A DNA stretch of 45,046 bases from SZUA-76 sp945787585 (GTDB taxonomy: Bacteria > Pseudomonadota > Gammaproteobacteria > SZUA-140), in assembly GCA_947258425.1 (NCBI GenBank), contig CAMYIG010000007.1:1-45046 (forward strand). Reading direction: 5' to 3'. Shown piece after piece: positions 1 through 8,461 of this stretch. The notes beneath the pieces were generated by a model, which made no database searches, was not told the origin of the DNA, and worked only from the letters and a program-made list of their open reading frames with translations. Each line of letters opens with the position of its first letter. The first letter of the stretch is position 1. A program made the position numbers and the translations under genes.

Positions 1-96
1 ATTTAATACAGGCTCTGCCGCTATATCACTAAGCGTGAGACAATAACACTGCCCCGTAACGCGCAGCGAATTCAGCCCTATTTCAAGGTAATACAC

Positions 97-3000
97 TTGT
101 TTAACCAGACCCGCCAACAGATCACCACCGCGCCTGCTACAGCTCACTCGCTGTTGGCCTTCTGCCTGCTGCTGATCTGCCTGCTGCCCACCAGCACGTT
201 CGCGGTACCCTCCACGTGGCAGTGGGGGCATCCAAACCCCCATGGCGTTCAAAATAACGCCGTCATCTGGGGCGATAATGAATATATCGCGGTCGGTGAA
301 GGGGGCAGTGTCATCCGCAGCGCGGACGGCGCGGTCGATACCTGGATCTTACAAGATTCGACCACCAGCCTGACCCTGAATGACATCGCCTGGAATGGTC
401 GTCGCTATGTCAGCGTCGGTAACCAGGGCGCCATGATTAGCAGCGAAGATGGCACCACCTGGCAGGTTCGTACCGCGGGTACCACCAATAAGTTAACCGA
501 TGTGATCTGGAATGGTGAGTTTTTTCTGGCGATTGGTGAATACACCGCTGTTGTCGATGACCCCATCAACGGCTCCATCAGCCGACCCGCCGCGACGATC
601 CTGACCAGTAAAAATCCAAATGATAATACTGACACCGGCATTACCTGGACGCTGGAAACCGCGCTGCTCAATCCAGACCGATACAGCAACATCCCACCCC
701 CGCGCCTCCGCGGTATTACATGGGATGGCACTCACTTTGTCGCCAGCAGTGACAACGGCGCAATCCTCACCAGCACCGATGGCGTTGCGTGGTACACACG
801 CACTATCAAGAGCATGGCGTGGAATGGCACCAATCTATACCTTGCGATTGTCGATAACGGCCTCGTATTGACCAGCCCAGATGGCACCAACTGGACCGTG
901 CGTACCCCCAGTGTCACTAATAACCCCGGACTAGGCACACTCTTTAGCGGTAATTTTCAGGATGTCGTCTGGGGTAATGGCCGCTTCGTCATGGTGGGTG
1001 ATAACGGCATCGTGCTGTCATCTTTATTCGGTATCACATGGACCTCTGAGACAACGGGTACCAGTGAAACGCTACGCAGTATCACCTATGGCGCAGCATC
1101 CTTCATCACAGTCGGTGATAATGGCACAATCATGTATCGCGACCATCTACCTACCACTACACTCTGGTTGACTCAGACCTCAGGGGTAACAGAAAACTTG
1201 TATGGTGTTGCATTAACTGGAAATGCCGTGTCCCCACCTACTGTTGTCGCCGTTGGTAACAACGGTACAATACTCAATAGCCTTACCCTGACAACCTGGG
1301 CCAAAGCATCAGACCTACCCACCAGTTTTTCTACAGACCTGTTGAATGTCTCGTGGAGTGCACAACGCTTCATCGCCACAGGCAAAGATGGAACCTTGTT
1401 GACCGCCGCTAATGATGGCGACATCTGGACAGAACAGACCAGCGGCACCACTGAAGAGTGGCTTTTCGACAGCACCACGGTCATCACGCCAATTGTACCT
1501 ACAACTGACCCAGAGAGATATAACATCACTGATGTGATCGTCGGCACACATGGCACAGTCATCACCCGGCTCGATACCGGCGAAAATATTGGTACGGCAA
1601 TGGCACCAAACGTTAAACGTGATGATACTGGCAACCCTTGGGTCATGCAAAGCACCCCTACCGATGAAACACTTATGAGTATTACAACCGACGGCACTAA
1701 AACACTGATCGGCGGTGAATATGCCACCCAGATTAAAACCAGCGATCCGAACAACATTGTCGCTAGTGATCTGAATATCAATACCCCCTCCATCCCCAGT
1801 GGCAGGATTACACAACAACACCTCAACGATATCCTGTATGCCAATAATAAATATACTACAGTCGGCAATACCGGCACCATCCTCACCAGTGACGATGCGA
1901 TCTACTGGGAAGACCAGTCATCCGCTTACGATACTAACGACCTATTGAGTATCACCAATAAAGATAATACGTTGGTTGCCGCAGGAAAGTGGGGCGAATT
2001 ACGGCGCAGTGTTGATAACGGTTCCAGCTGGAGTAATAGCACCCCTCCCTCTCCCTTTGCCAATCCAAACCCCAGCACAGGGACAACGGATTTTCTCTTC
2101 GATATCACTACTCGGACTAGCACTAGCTCAATGACTGCCGTCGGTAGTGGCGGGGCTATTTTCGCCAGTCCTGATGAAGGTGCTAACTGGGCACTCACCG
2201 CCGGCCCCACAAAAACCAGGCAAAATATTAATGGCCTCACCGCAAGTGATTCGCTACTGGTGGCAGTGGGAGATAACGGCGTAATCTTAAACAGTAGTAA
2301 CGATGGCGTTGACTGGGTACGGCAGACCGCAGCGCCGGAATACCCCTCCATCTTTCCGACGGCGACCTGTACCACATCCCATCTGCGCGATGTGGCGTGG
2401 AAGCCGACGGCACCGAGCCGGTTTGTCGCAGTCGGAGATGATGGTGCCGTGTGCATCAGCATCGATGGTAGCGACTGGACCACCACTACCTCCTCGAATC
2501 CTCCCGATAGTAGTAGCACACTCTACGCGATCACCTGGGGTGACAATCAGTTTGTCGCGGTCGGCGGTTCAACCGTCAATAGCGTTGTTTACACCAGCCC
2601 GGATGGCGATGTCTGGACCCCGCGTAATTCAAATGAACCCTTCGTCCTGCGTGACATCGCATGGAACAACGGTCGATTTATTGCCGTGGGCGATGGCGGC
2701 ACCATCACCACCAGCCCTAAAGGGATTGCGTGGACAAGAAACAGCAGTGGCACCACAGTCAATCTTAAAACGATTGCGATTGGCACAGAGACGATAGTTG
2801 TCACAGGCACCACCACCAGTCCGCTACGCACCACCGTACTGCGTAACGTCGACGGCACGTGGCAAGGCGGCGCTGACGATGTGACGTTGGATGATGTTGA
2901 GATCAATGACCTTAGCTTCGGCGGCACTCAGTTTGCTGGCGTCGGCCCCTCCGGCACCATCGTCGTCAGCGAGGATGGACTAGCGTGGACGGCGATTTCA

Positions 3001-3573
3001 ACCGGCACAAATAGCCTGTTTAAAGCGGTCACGTGGGATGAGAGCAAGTTCATTGCCGCAGGGACCGCCGGTCACATTCTCTACGCCAACAATCACGATC
3101 TTGTGATCACGGGTGACTTCATCACGACAAAGGTTAGAGAGGGTGAAATCGCACGCTATCAACTCACGATTACTAACATCGGCATGAGCACTGCAAAGGC
3201 TGCCAGCTACTCAGAAGAGTTACCACGCATTAGTGGTTTTCTGGCAGTCACCACCACTCGCGGCAGTTGCAGTTATTCACAGGACCTGACTTGCCAGCTG
3301 GGCGACATGGCCAGAGGCGATACCGCGACGATCACGGTCGACGTCACCGCGATCGGCCTGGGCACACTACTCCACACGCCCACCGTACTCGCCAATCTGA
3401 CAGACAGTGATCAGGCCAATAACACCATCGTCATCCAGCTCGATTCATCTCGCGGCAATAGTGACAGCGGCGGGGCCGCTATCAGCTATCTTTCATTAGT
3501 GGGTTTGTTATGCCTGCGACTATATTTAATGCTTAATGCGCGCAGGCAGGACAACAGATCAGTCATTATCTAA
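97..3573 (+). CDS. Large exported beta-propeller repeat protein with DUF11-like domain and possible GlyGly-CTERM tail
   Basis: The 1158-residue protein starts at TTG, with AAGGT eight bases upstream. An N-terminal signal peptide (hydrophobic stretch about residues 18-35, likely cleavage after TFA) is followed by about twenty imperfect repeats of roughly 40-50 residues. Each repeat reads like W-x-x-x-x-F-V-A-V-G-D-N-G-x-I-x-x-S-x-D-G-x-x-W, the pattern of YCF48/BNR-like beta-propeller blades. I count about 21, which would suit three seven-bladed propellers, though this is inference. Residues from about 1025 to 1110 look like a DUF11-type (CARDB-like) beta-sandwich with two cysteines. The C-terminus has a Ser/Gly-rich stretch (GNSDSGG), one hydrophobic segment and an Arg pair, as in GlyGly-CTERM sorting tails. 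Expected location is the cell surface or outside. Function is unknown; the repeats suggest protein-protein or ligand binding rather than catalysis. It is convergent with the lipoprotein gene downstream. Confidence 0.85.
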   Translation: MFNQTRQQITTAPATAHSLLAFCLLLICLLPTSTFAVPSTWQWGHPNPHGVQNNAVIWGDNEYIAVGEGGSVIRSADGAVDTWILQDSTTSLTLNDIAWNGRRYVSVGNQGAMISSEDGTTWQVRTAGTTNKLTDVIWNGEFFLAIGEYTAVVDDPINGSISRPAATILTSKNPNDNTDTGITWTLETALLNPDRYSNIPPPRLRGITWDGTHFVASSDNGAILTSTDGVAWYTRTIKSMAWNGTNLYLAIVDNGLVLTSPDGTNWTVRTPSVTNNPGLGTLFSGNFQDVVWGNGRFVMVGDNGIVLSSLFGITWTSETTGTSETLRSITYGAASFITVGDNGTIMYRDHLPTTTLWLTQTSGVTENLYGVALTGNAVSPPTVVAVGNNGTILNSLTLTTWAKASDLPTSFSTDLLNVSWSAQRFIATGKDGTLLTAANDGDIWTEQTSGTTEEWLFDSTTVITPIVPTTDPERYNITDVIVGTHGTVITRLDTGENIGTAMAPNVKRDDTGNPWVMQSTPTDETLMSITTDGTKTLIGGEYATQIKTSDPNNIVASDLNINTPSIPSGRITQQHLNDILYANNKYTTVGNTGTILTSDDAIYWEDQSSAYDTNDLLSITNKDNTLVAAGKWGELRRSVDNGSSWSNSTPPSPFANPNPSTGTTDFLFDITTRTSTSSMTAVGSGGAIFASPDEGANWALTAGPTKTRQNINGLTASDSLLVAVGDNGVILNSSNDGVDWVRQTAAPEYPSIFPTATCTTSHLRDVAWKPTAPSRFVAVGDDGAVCISIDGSDWTTTTSSNPPDSSSTLYAITWGDNQFVAVGGSTVNSVVYTSPDGDVWTPRNSNEPFVLRDIAWNNGRFIAVGDGGTITTSPKGIAWTRNSSGTTVNLKTIAIGTETIVVTGTTTSPLRTTVLRNVDGTWQGGADDVTLDDVEINDLSFGGTQFAGVGPSGTIVVSEDGLAWTAISTGTNSLFKAVTWDESKFIAAGTAGHILYANNHDLVITGDFITTKVREGEIARYQLTITNIGMSTAKAASYSEELPRISGFLAVTTTRGSCSYSQDLTCQLGDMARGDTATITVDVTAIGLGTLLHTPTVLANLTDSDQANNTIVIQLDSSRGNSDSGGAAISYLSLVGLLCLRLYLMLNARRQDNRSVII

Positions 3574-3584
3574 TAATCGACCGA

Positions 3585-3992
3585 CTATTCTGGCCATTCA
3601 AGATGATAATCAAATGGCTGAGTGTGGCGGTCTTTACCACAGGCAAAATCAAACTCGATTACCCAGTCCCCCCCCATTCTAAATTCACCACTGTGAGCGG
3701 CATACTTGCCGACTTTGGCCTGATCGACCATTAACACGTAAGTGTCATCAAGCTCCATCTCGTGTCCCGGCATATACTGACGAAAACGCACTTTGCAGTT
3801 ATTGGCCGGTTGATTTATTCCATCATGGATAGAGAGCGTAATGCCTGCGCTTTTACCCACCATCAATGGAGCAGGGTCGGTCTTTACCTGCAATGCATAC
3901 CCACCCACCGTCGCGGTCTTAGCCGGTTGAAGGTCGGAACAGGCGCTCAACAGTAGGCAACCGCTCAATACCACGTAGTTTGCTATCCTCAT
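3585..3992 (-). CDS. Lipoprotein with YtkA-like domain
   Basis: This 135-residue protein has a classic lipoprotein signal, with hydrophobic residues 6-15 and lipobox LSAC (Cys18), so it should be lipid-anchored after export. The mature part is a small all-beta domain resembling the YtkA/FixH-like family: a G-Y-x-L-x-V start, a P-x-P-L-x-x-G-x-x-x-x-I-x-L segment and a late G-x-W-x-I-x-F-x-F strand. Two cysteines in the mature part (in NNCKV and FACGK) could form a disulfide. It is the last gene of a minus-strand run (peroxidase, GGDEF-EAL, gloA, this gene), 26 bases after gloA, so it is probably co-transcribed. YtkA-like domains are found near metal and copper handling and respiratory genes, but the role here is unknown. 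Family assignment is by pattern only. Confidence 0.8.
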   Translation of the reverse strand: MRIANYVVLSGCLLLSACSDLQPAKTATVGGYALQVKTDPAPLMVGKSAGITLSIHDGINQPANNCKVRFRQYMPGHEMELDDTYVLMVDQAKVGKYAAHSGEFRMGGDWVIEFDFACGKDRHTQPFDYHLEWPE

Positions 3993-4018
3993 TTATCTCC
4001 CCCATTACCCAATATTGT

Positions 4019-4408
4019 TTATCTGTTTTTCTTCTGGATCAATTCAATTTTATAGCCATCGGGGTCTTCTACAAAGGCGATCACGGTGGTGCCACCCTTC
4101 TTTGGCCCAGCAGCACGCACCACGTTGCCGCCTCGTGCCGTGATATCATCACAAGCACGATAAGCATCATCCACCTCCAGCGCAACGTGCCCAAAGGCAT
4201 CACCCAGGACATACTCAGTGACGTCCCAGTTATGGGTCAATTCAATCACTGGACCATCGACTTCATCCTGAAAGCCGACAAAGGCAAGTGTGAAACGCCC
4301 ATCAGGGTAGTCATCGCGCCGCAGCAGGCGCATGCCTAACACCTCAGTATAAAAACTGATTGATCTTTCAAGATCGACCACACGAAGCATGGTGTGAAGT
4401 ATTCGCAT
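4019..4408 (-). CDS. gloA: Lactoylglutathione lyase (glyoxalase I)
   Basis: The 129-residue protein is a full-length bacterial glyoxalase I, which converts the hemithioacetal of methylglyoxal and glutathione to S-lactoylglutathione in the cytoplasm. It has two glyoxalase beta-alpha-beta modules. The four metal ligands known in E. coli GloA are all present at matching positions: His5, Glu56, His74 and Glu122. The motifs SISFYTEVLGM and FVEDPDGYKIELI are family hallmarks. The short length and lack of the eukaryotic insertions suit the Ni/Co-dependent bacterial class. It starts 14 bases after the stop of the GGDEF-EAL gene, so it may be read from the upstream peroxidase promoter. No strong Shine-Dalgarno is visible before its ATG. 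Confidence 0.95.
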   Translation of the reverse strand: MRILHTMLRVVDLERSISFYTEVLGMRLLRRDDYPDGRFTLAFVGFQDEVDGPVIELTHNWDVTEYVLGDAFGHVALEVDDAYRACDDITARGGNVVRAAGPKKGGTTVIAFVEDPDGYKIELIQKKNR

Positions 4409-4422
4409 AGCAACAAGCCCTA

Positions 4423-7332
4423 TTATTTATCTTTAAAAAGTCCGCTCAATGGCTGTGGCTTAGCCATATTATAACCCTGCGCATAATCGATGCCTAAATC
4501 TTTAACGCACTTATAAATCTCTTCGTTCTCAACAAATTCAGCAATAGTTTTAATCTCCATTACGTGGCCAATATGATTAATTGACTCGACCATTGCACAA
4601 TCAATTGGATTATCAACAATGCCACGAATAAAGCCACCATCGATCTTCAGGTAGTCGACCGGCAGGTTTTTAAGGTAGGCAAAGGATGAAAGTCCACTGC
4701 CAAAATCATCGAGCGAGAAACTACAGCCACGCGTCTTAAATTCAGAAATAAAATGGATCGCTTCGCTTAAATTCGAGATTGCAGCAGTCTCTGTAATCTC
4801 AAAGGAAATACTCCCTGGCGTCACTTTGTAATTATCAAACTGCTCGCGTAAAAACTCCATGAGGCCTGCATCACTCAACGAAGCACCAGAAAGATTTACT
4901 GCGTAGACCACATCATCACGGCCACTACGCTCACAAAAAGAGAATACGTTACGTATCACCCAACGGTCGATTGAGGGCATCAGGTCAAATCGTTCTGCCG
5001 CTGGGATGAATGCCATCGGGAAGATCAGTCGTTCAGATGACGCATCCCACATACGCAGTAAAACCTCTACGTGCAAACGCTCTTCGGCTCCCTGCAACGG
5101 CACAATAGGTTGAAAATAAAGTTTAAAATATTCTTTATCAAGCGCCTGATTAATACGTGATACCCATTGCATTTCGCCGTGCCGCGCCACAAGCTCCTCA
5201 TCATCTGGCTGATAGACGTATACCCTGTTTCGTCCTTTGTCTTTGGCCACGTAGCAGGCAGCATCTGCCGCACTCAACAGGTCAGTCATACTACCGCTCT
5301 CTTTCCTAATAGCGACGAGTCCAATGCTTGCACCAATTTCAAAGCTCTTATCCTGCCAGACAAAACGAAACTCTTTAACCACACGACAAAACTCTTCAGC
5401 GATCACTTCTGCCTTATTCAGCTGACAATTACCCAGTAATACGCCAAACTCATCGCCACCAAGGCGCGCAAGTGTATCTCGATCACGCACCCTAGCCTGT
5501 AATAACGTCGTTAATTGCCGCAATAGCTCATCACCCGCAACATGTCCACAGGTATCATTCACTATCTTAAACTGGTCCAGATCGATATAGCAGAGTGCGT
5601 GCTCAGAATTATCTGAGCGAGCATTTCCCAATAATAGTTCCAGGCGACGTTCAAACTCTCGGCGATTAATCAAGCCTGTCAGCGCGTCATGAGTTGCCTG
5701 GTAGGAAACTTTATTGGCCAGCCCTCGCAACTCCGTGACATCATGAAACACAATCACAACACCGACAACGCTGCCTTCTCTATCCAGAATAGGGCTCGCC
5801 GTCACCTCAACTGCATACTCTTTCCCTGTATGCTGATTAACAATCACCTGTCCCGGCAGTACAATCCGCTGCCCTTTTTGTAGACAAGCCTCAATAGGCG
5901 CCTCAATCATATTATGAGTTGACTCATCAAATACATTCAACAAAGCACTCAACGAGCGCCCCCTGGTCTCTTCTAACCCCACGCCGGAAAGCATCTCAGC
6001 ACGAGGATTCATATAATCAACCAGGCCTTCAGCATCCGTCGTGACTACCCCATCACCAATAGATTCCAGCGTAATTTGTGCCCGCTCTTTCTCTTTAAAG
6101 AGCGCAGTCTCTAACCGTTTGTGCTCAGTAATATCAGTCCTGATCCCGACATATTGATACGGTTCTCCCTCGGAGTTAACAAATGGCACAATCGTAGAGT
6201 CCACCCAGAAATATTCACCACTCTTTTTCTGACTGCGGACCTCTCCATGCCACACATTACCGCTTTTAATGGTGCCCCATAGGTCACCAAAAAACTCATC
6301 AGGGTGATAACCAGAATTTATTATGCGGTGATTTTTACCCAATAACTCTTCGCGACTGAATTGGCTAACATCACACAACCTGTCATTGGCATAGGTAATA
6401 TCACCATCCTTATCGGTAATACTGACAATCGAATGTTGATCCAACGCAAACTTTTGATAATTAAGATCCCGCACAGTTCGCCGTAATACCGTCGCATTAT
6501 TCTTCAACTTAAACATAATAAAAGAAAGATATATCAGCAACGAAACTGCAAAAAGGTACAGATAGAGACGATAAATATTAGTGCGGTGCACCAACGACTC
6601 ATGATGTATATTGTATAAAGCAGACAATGCATCTACTTGCTGCGCAGTAGCAGGCGTCATCAGACTTAAGATCATATTATCTACAATCTGTTTTTCATCC
6701 ACGACTACCTGTACATGCTGAATCAGACGAAGAATAGTGCTTTGCAGAGATGATGGGTACTTTTCCAGGCTGTTTTCGATATTTTCATAGCTTGCAATAA
6801 CATGAAGCCGTAGCGCAATGTTACTATTGGCATGATAACTCTGCACATCGCGTGCCAGGTCGCTTAACCGTATCACCTGTTCAACATCAGCCGACTGTTC
6901 TGCCATTCCCCCCATTAACTCATCCATCAGCGAAGGAATATAATGAATCGAATTTCTTAACACCGAATTATGCGCTTTAAATGATTCAAGCGTCTCTTCT
7001 TTATCCAGTAAGATGGTTCGCAGCATATCCAGTTGCTGAACAATGCCACCGCCTTCATCAAGCTCACTGTAGTCCTCTCTCTCAAGCTCACGTTGCTTAT
7101 CTTTTAATTGTCGCATCCACAATACCAATGGATCATAGTGCGATAACAATTCAGTCCGAGAACGCAAAACATCTCGACCAAGATTGGCATCTAGCTGACG
7201 TATATGGGAGAGATTATTCAATATTGCGTTATAGCTTTTTCCATCGACTGCCTGTGTTTTAATATAAAGAAAGGTCATCAGAAATACGGTTAACACACCC
7301 ACCAGAAATGGCTTGAAAATCGTGACGGCCAT
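4423..7332 (-). CDS. Membrane c-di-GMP turnover protein: helical sensor, two PAS, GGDEF, EAL
   Basis: This 969-residue inner-membrane protein has transmembrane segments at about 7-24 and 255-275. These enclose an all-helical periplasmic region of about 230 residues that resembles DAHL-type (double all-helical) sensors. In the cytoplasm come PAS 1 (about 292-400), PAS 2 (about 415-535), a GGDEF domain (about 545-705) and an EAL domain (about 720-965). The cyclase motif GGDEF is intact at 625-629 and is preceded at the right spacing by RDRD (616-619), a candidate product-inhibition I-site. The EAL signature reads EVLLR (756-760), and the other catalytic elements are present: NLS, EITET (845-849), DDFGSG (875-880), Lys896, Glu932 and QGY. 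Both activities are therefore possible. Its ATG overlaps the TAA of the upstream cytochrome gene by one base (TAATG), indicating translational coupling. It may sense something related to the peroxidase, but that is inference. Confidence 0.95.
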   Translation of the reverse strand: MAVTIFKPFLVGVLTVFLMTFLYIKTQAVDGKSYNAILNNLSHIRQLDANLGRDVLRSRTELLSHYDPLVLWMRQLKDKQRELEREDYSELDEGGGIVQQLDMLRTILLDKEETLESFKAHNSVLRNSIHYIPSLMDELMGGMAEQSADVEQVIRLSDLARDVQSYHANSNIALRLHVIASYENIENSLEKYPSSLQSTILRLIQHVQVVVDEKQIVDNMILSLMTPATAQQVDALSALYNIHHESLVHRTNIYRLYLYLFAVSLLIYLSFIMFKLKNNATVLRRTVRDLNYQKFALDQHSIVSITDKDGDITYANDRLCDVSQFSREELLGKNHRIINSGYHPDEFFGDLWGTIKSGNVWHGEVRSQKKSGEYFWVDSTIVPFVNSEGEPYQYVGIRTDITEHKRLETALFKEKERAQITLESIGDGVVTTDAEGLVDYMNPRAEMLSGVGLEETRGRSLSALLNVFDESTHNMIEAPIEACLQKGQRIVLPGQVIVNQHTGKEYAVEVTASPILDREGSVVGVVIVFHDVTELRGLANKVSYQATHDALTGLINRREFERRLELLLGNARSDNSEHALCYIDLDQFKIVNDTCGHVAGDELLRQLTTLLQARVRDRDTLARLGGDEFGVLLGNCQLNKAEVIAEEFCRVVKEFRFVWQDKSFEIGASIGLVAIRKESGSMTDLLSAADAACYVAKDKGRNRVYVYQPDDEELVARHGEMQWVSRINQALDKEYFKLYFQPIVPLQGAEERLHVEVLLRMWDASSERLIFPMAFIPAAERFDLMPSIDRWVIRNVFSFCERSGRDDVVYAVNLSGASLSDAGLMEFLREQFDNYKVTPGSISFEITETAAISNLSEAIHFISEFKTRGCSFSLDDFGSGLSSFAYLKNLPVDYLKIDGGFIRGIVDNPIDCAMVESINHIGHVMEIKTIAEFVENEEIYKCVKDLGIDYAQGYNMAKPQPLSGLFKDK

Positions 7333-8342
7333 TAGTCGCTTCCACCTTCGTAATGACCATTGAGGGAATGCAGAAACTGTACGATCAAACGTGCATCATC
7401 CAGTGATATTGGCCGGCCCANNNNNNNNNNNNNNNNNNNNNNNNNNNNNNNNNNNNNNNNNNNNNNNNNNNNNNNNNNNNNNACACGAAAACGATGCTTA
7501 TCATCCTCTTTCCCAGTAACATTAAATCGTCCCAGATCTACGGCCGACAATAGCTGGCGGTCGGCGAAATAATCCCCCATCACGCCAAAGAGCTGAAACA
7601 TATTACCCCCCACATTGCCGCCCTGGTGACAGGCAATGCAACCGTAAGCCTTGAATAACTGATAACCCTTACGTTGCTCTACACTCAATGCACCTTCATC
7701 TCCGTGTAGAAAACGGTCAAAAGAAGCGTCTGGGGTGACTAAAGAGCGCTCAAATTCGGCGAGCACATCAATCACATCTTGCTTTCGAATATCACTTGAT
7801 TGATAGAGCTGTTTAAACGCGCTTTGGTACTCTGGGATAAAAGTCAGCGTGTTTAGTATCTCGCTCCACTGTGCGCCCATTTCGGTCACGCTGGTCAGTG
7901 ATTCATTGACCTGCTCCTCTAATGTCAGCGCACGCCCATCCCAGTACCAGCGGAAATTGTTGGCACTATTATAGATAGTGGGTGTATTAACCGATCCCAG
8001 AGACCTATCACCATCAACAGGATGCGAACGATGATCAACACCGCCATCACTGAGTCGATGACAACTATCACAGGAGATATCGCCTTCGGGTGAAAGACGT
8101 TTGTCGAGAAAGAGACGACGACCAAGCGCGGCCTTTTCTTTATTCAGGTTTCGAGGCCTGGCAACTGGCTGAAGCGGTTCGTTGATATATTGCTGGGTAG
8201 GAAGGTCATATAAGTAGAATGGATCTGAATGAATAATTTCAGGGACTGATTCATCTTCGCCATAGAGTGAATACCCCAGCAACCAGGGCAGAGAAACTAA
8301 AAATAGTAATAATGGCACACTAACAACGACACTCTTTTTCAT
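7332..8342 (-). CDS. Di-heme cytochrome c peroxidase (MauG/CcpA family), interrupted by assembly gap
   Basis: The 336-codon frame encodes an exported or membrane-anchored c-type cytochrome with an N-terminal hydrophobic segment at about 5-26. It has two CxxCH heme sites: CDSCH at 91-95 and CIACH at 235-239. Spacing and flanking motifs (LFLDKRLSPEGDISC, NTPTIYN, WDGRA) match bacterial di-heme peroxidases, which reduce H2O2 in the periplasm, or MauG-like enzymes that oxidise proteins. The motif following KHRFR is lost in a 62-base run of N. The frame is the same on both sides, and GRPISLDD...LIVQFLHSLNG is the normal family C-terminus. The gene is first in a minus-strand operon with the GGDEF-EAL gene. 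About 119 bases separate it from argG, enough for its own promoter, although none stands out. Peroxidase versus MauG-like function is not settled by the visible sequence. Confidence 0.92.
   Translation of the reverse strand: MKKSVVVSVPLLLFLVSLPWLLGYSLYGEDESVPEIIHSDPFYLYDLPTQQYINEPLQPVARPRNLNKEKAALGRRLFLDKRLSPEGDISCDSCHRLSDGGVDHRSHPVDGDRSLGSVNTPTIYNSANNFRWYWDGRALTLEEQVNESLTSVTEMGAQWSEILNTLTFIPEYQSAFKQLYQSSDIRKQDVIDVLAEFERSLVTPDASFDRFLHGDEGALSVEQRKGYQLFKAYGCIACHQGGNVGGNMFQLFGVMGDYFADRQLLSAVDLGRFNVTGKEDDKHRFRXXXXXXXXXXXXXXXXXXXXXXGRPISLDDARLIVQFLHSLNGHYEGGSD
7421..7482. other. Assembly gap (run of N)
   Basis: There are 62 consecutive N inside the cytochrome peroxidase gene. The flanks are in the same reading frame with this length. 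From family knowledge, the segment between FR and GRP usually carries the VPSLRN...APYFHDG...LE region of roughly 34 residues, while the Ns allow about 20, so the real gap may be longer by a multiple of three. Confidence 0.99.
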
Positions 8343-8461
8343 TTCACGCGCCCAACATCCCGCTTTAGATTAAAAGCCAGTGCACCAAATAGAGGTAATC
8401 TTGAATAAACTAAGCGTTCATTCATGCATATCGAGTTATTCTTATCAAAACGACTTAATGC

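Noticed and set aside
1173..2519. Long open frames on the minus strand (for example 1173-1886 and 1926-2519) opposite the repeat protein
   Set aside because: They are antisense shadows of the repetitive gene; no ribosome binding site or recognisable protein features, and the plus frame is clearly coding.
5067..5700. Degenerate (inactive) EAL domain because the signature reads EVL
   Set aside because: EVL is an accepted variant and the other catalytic residues are all present.
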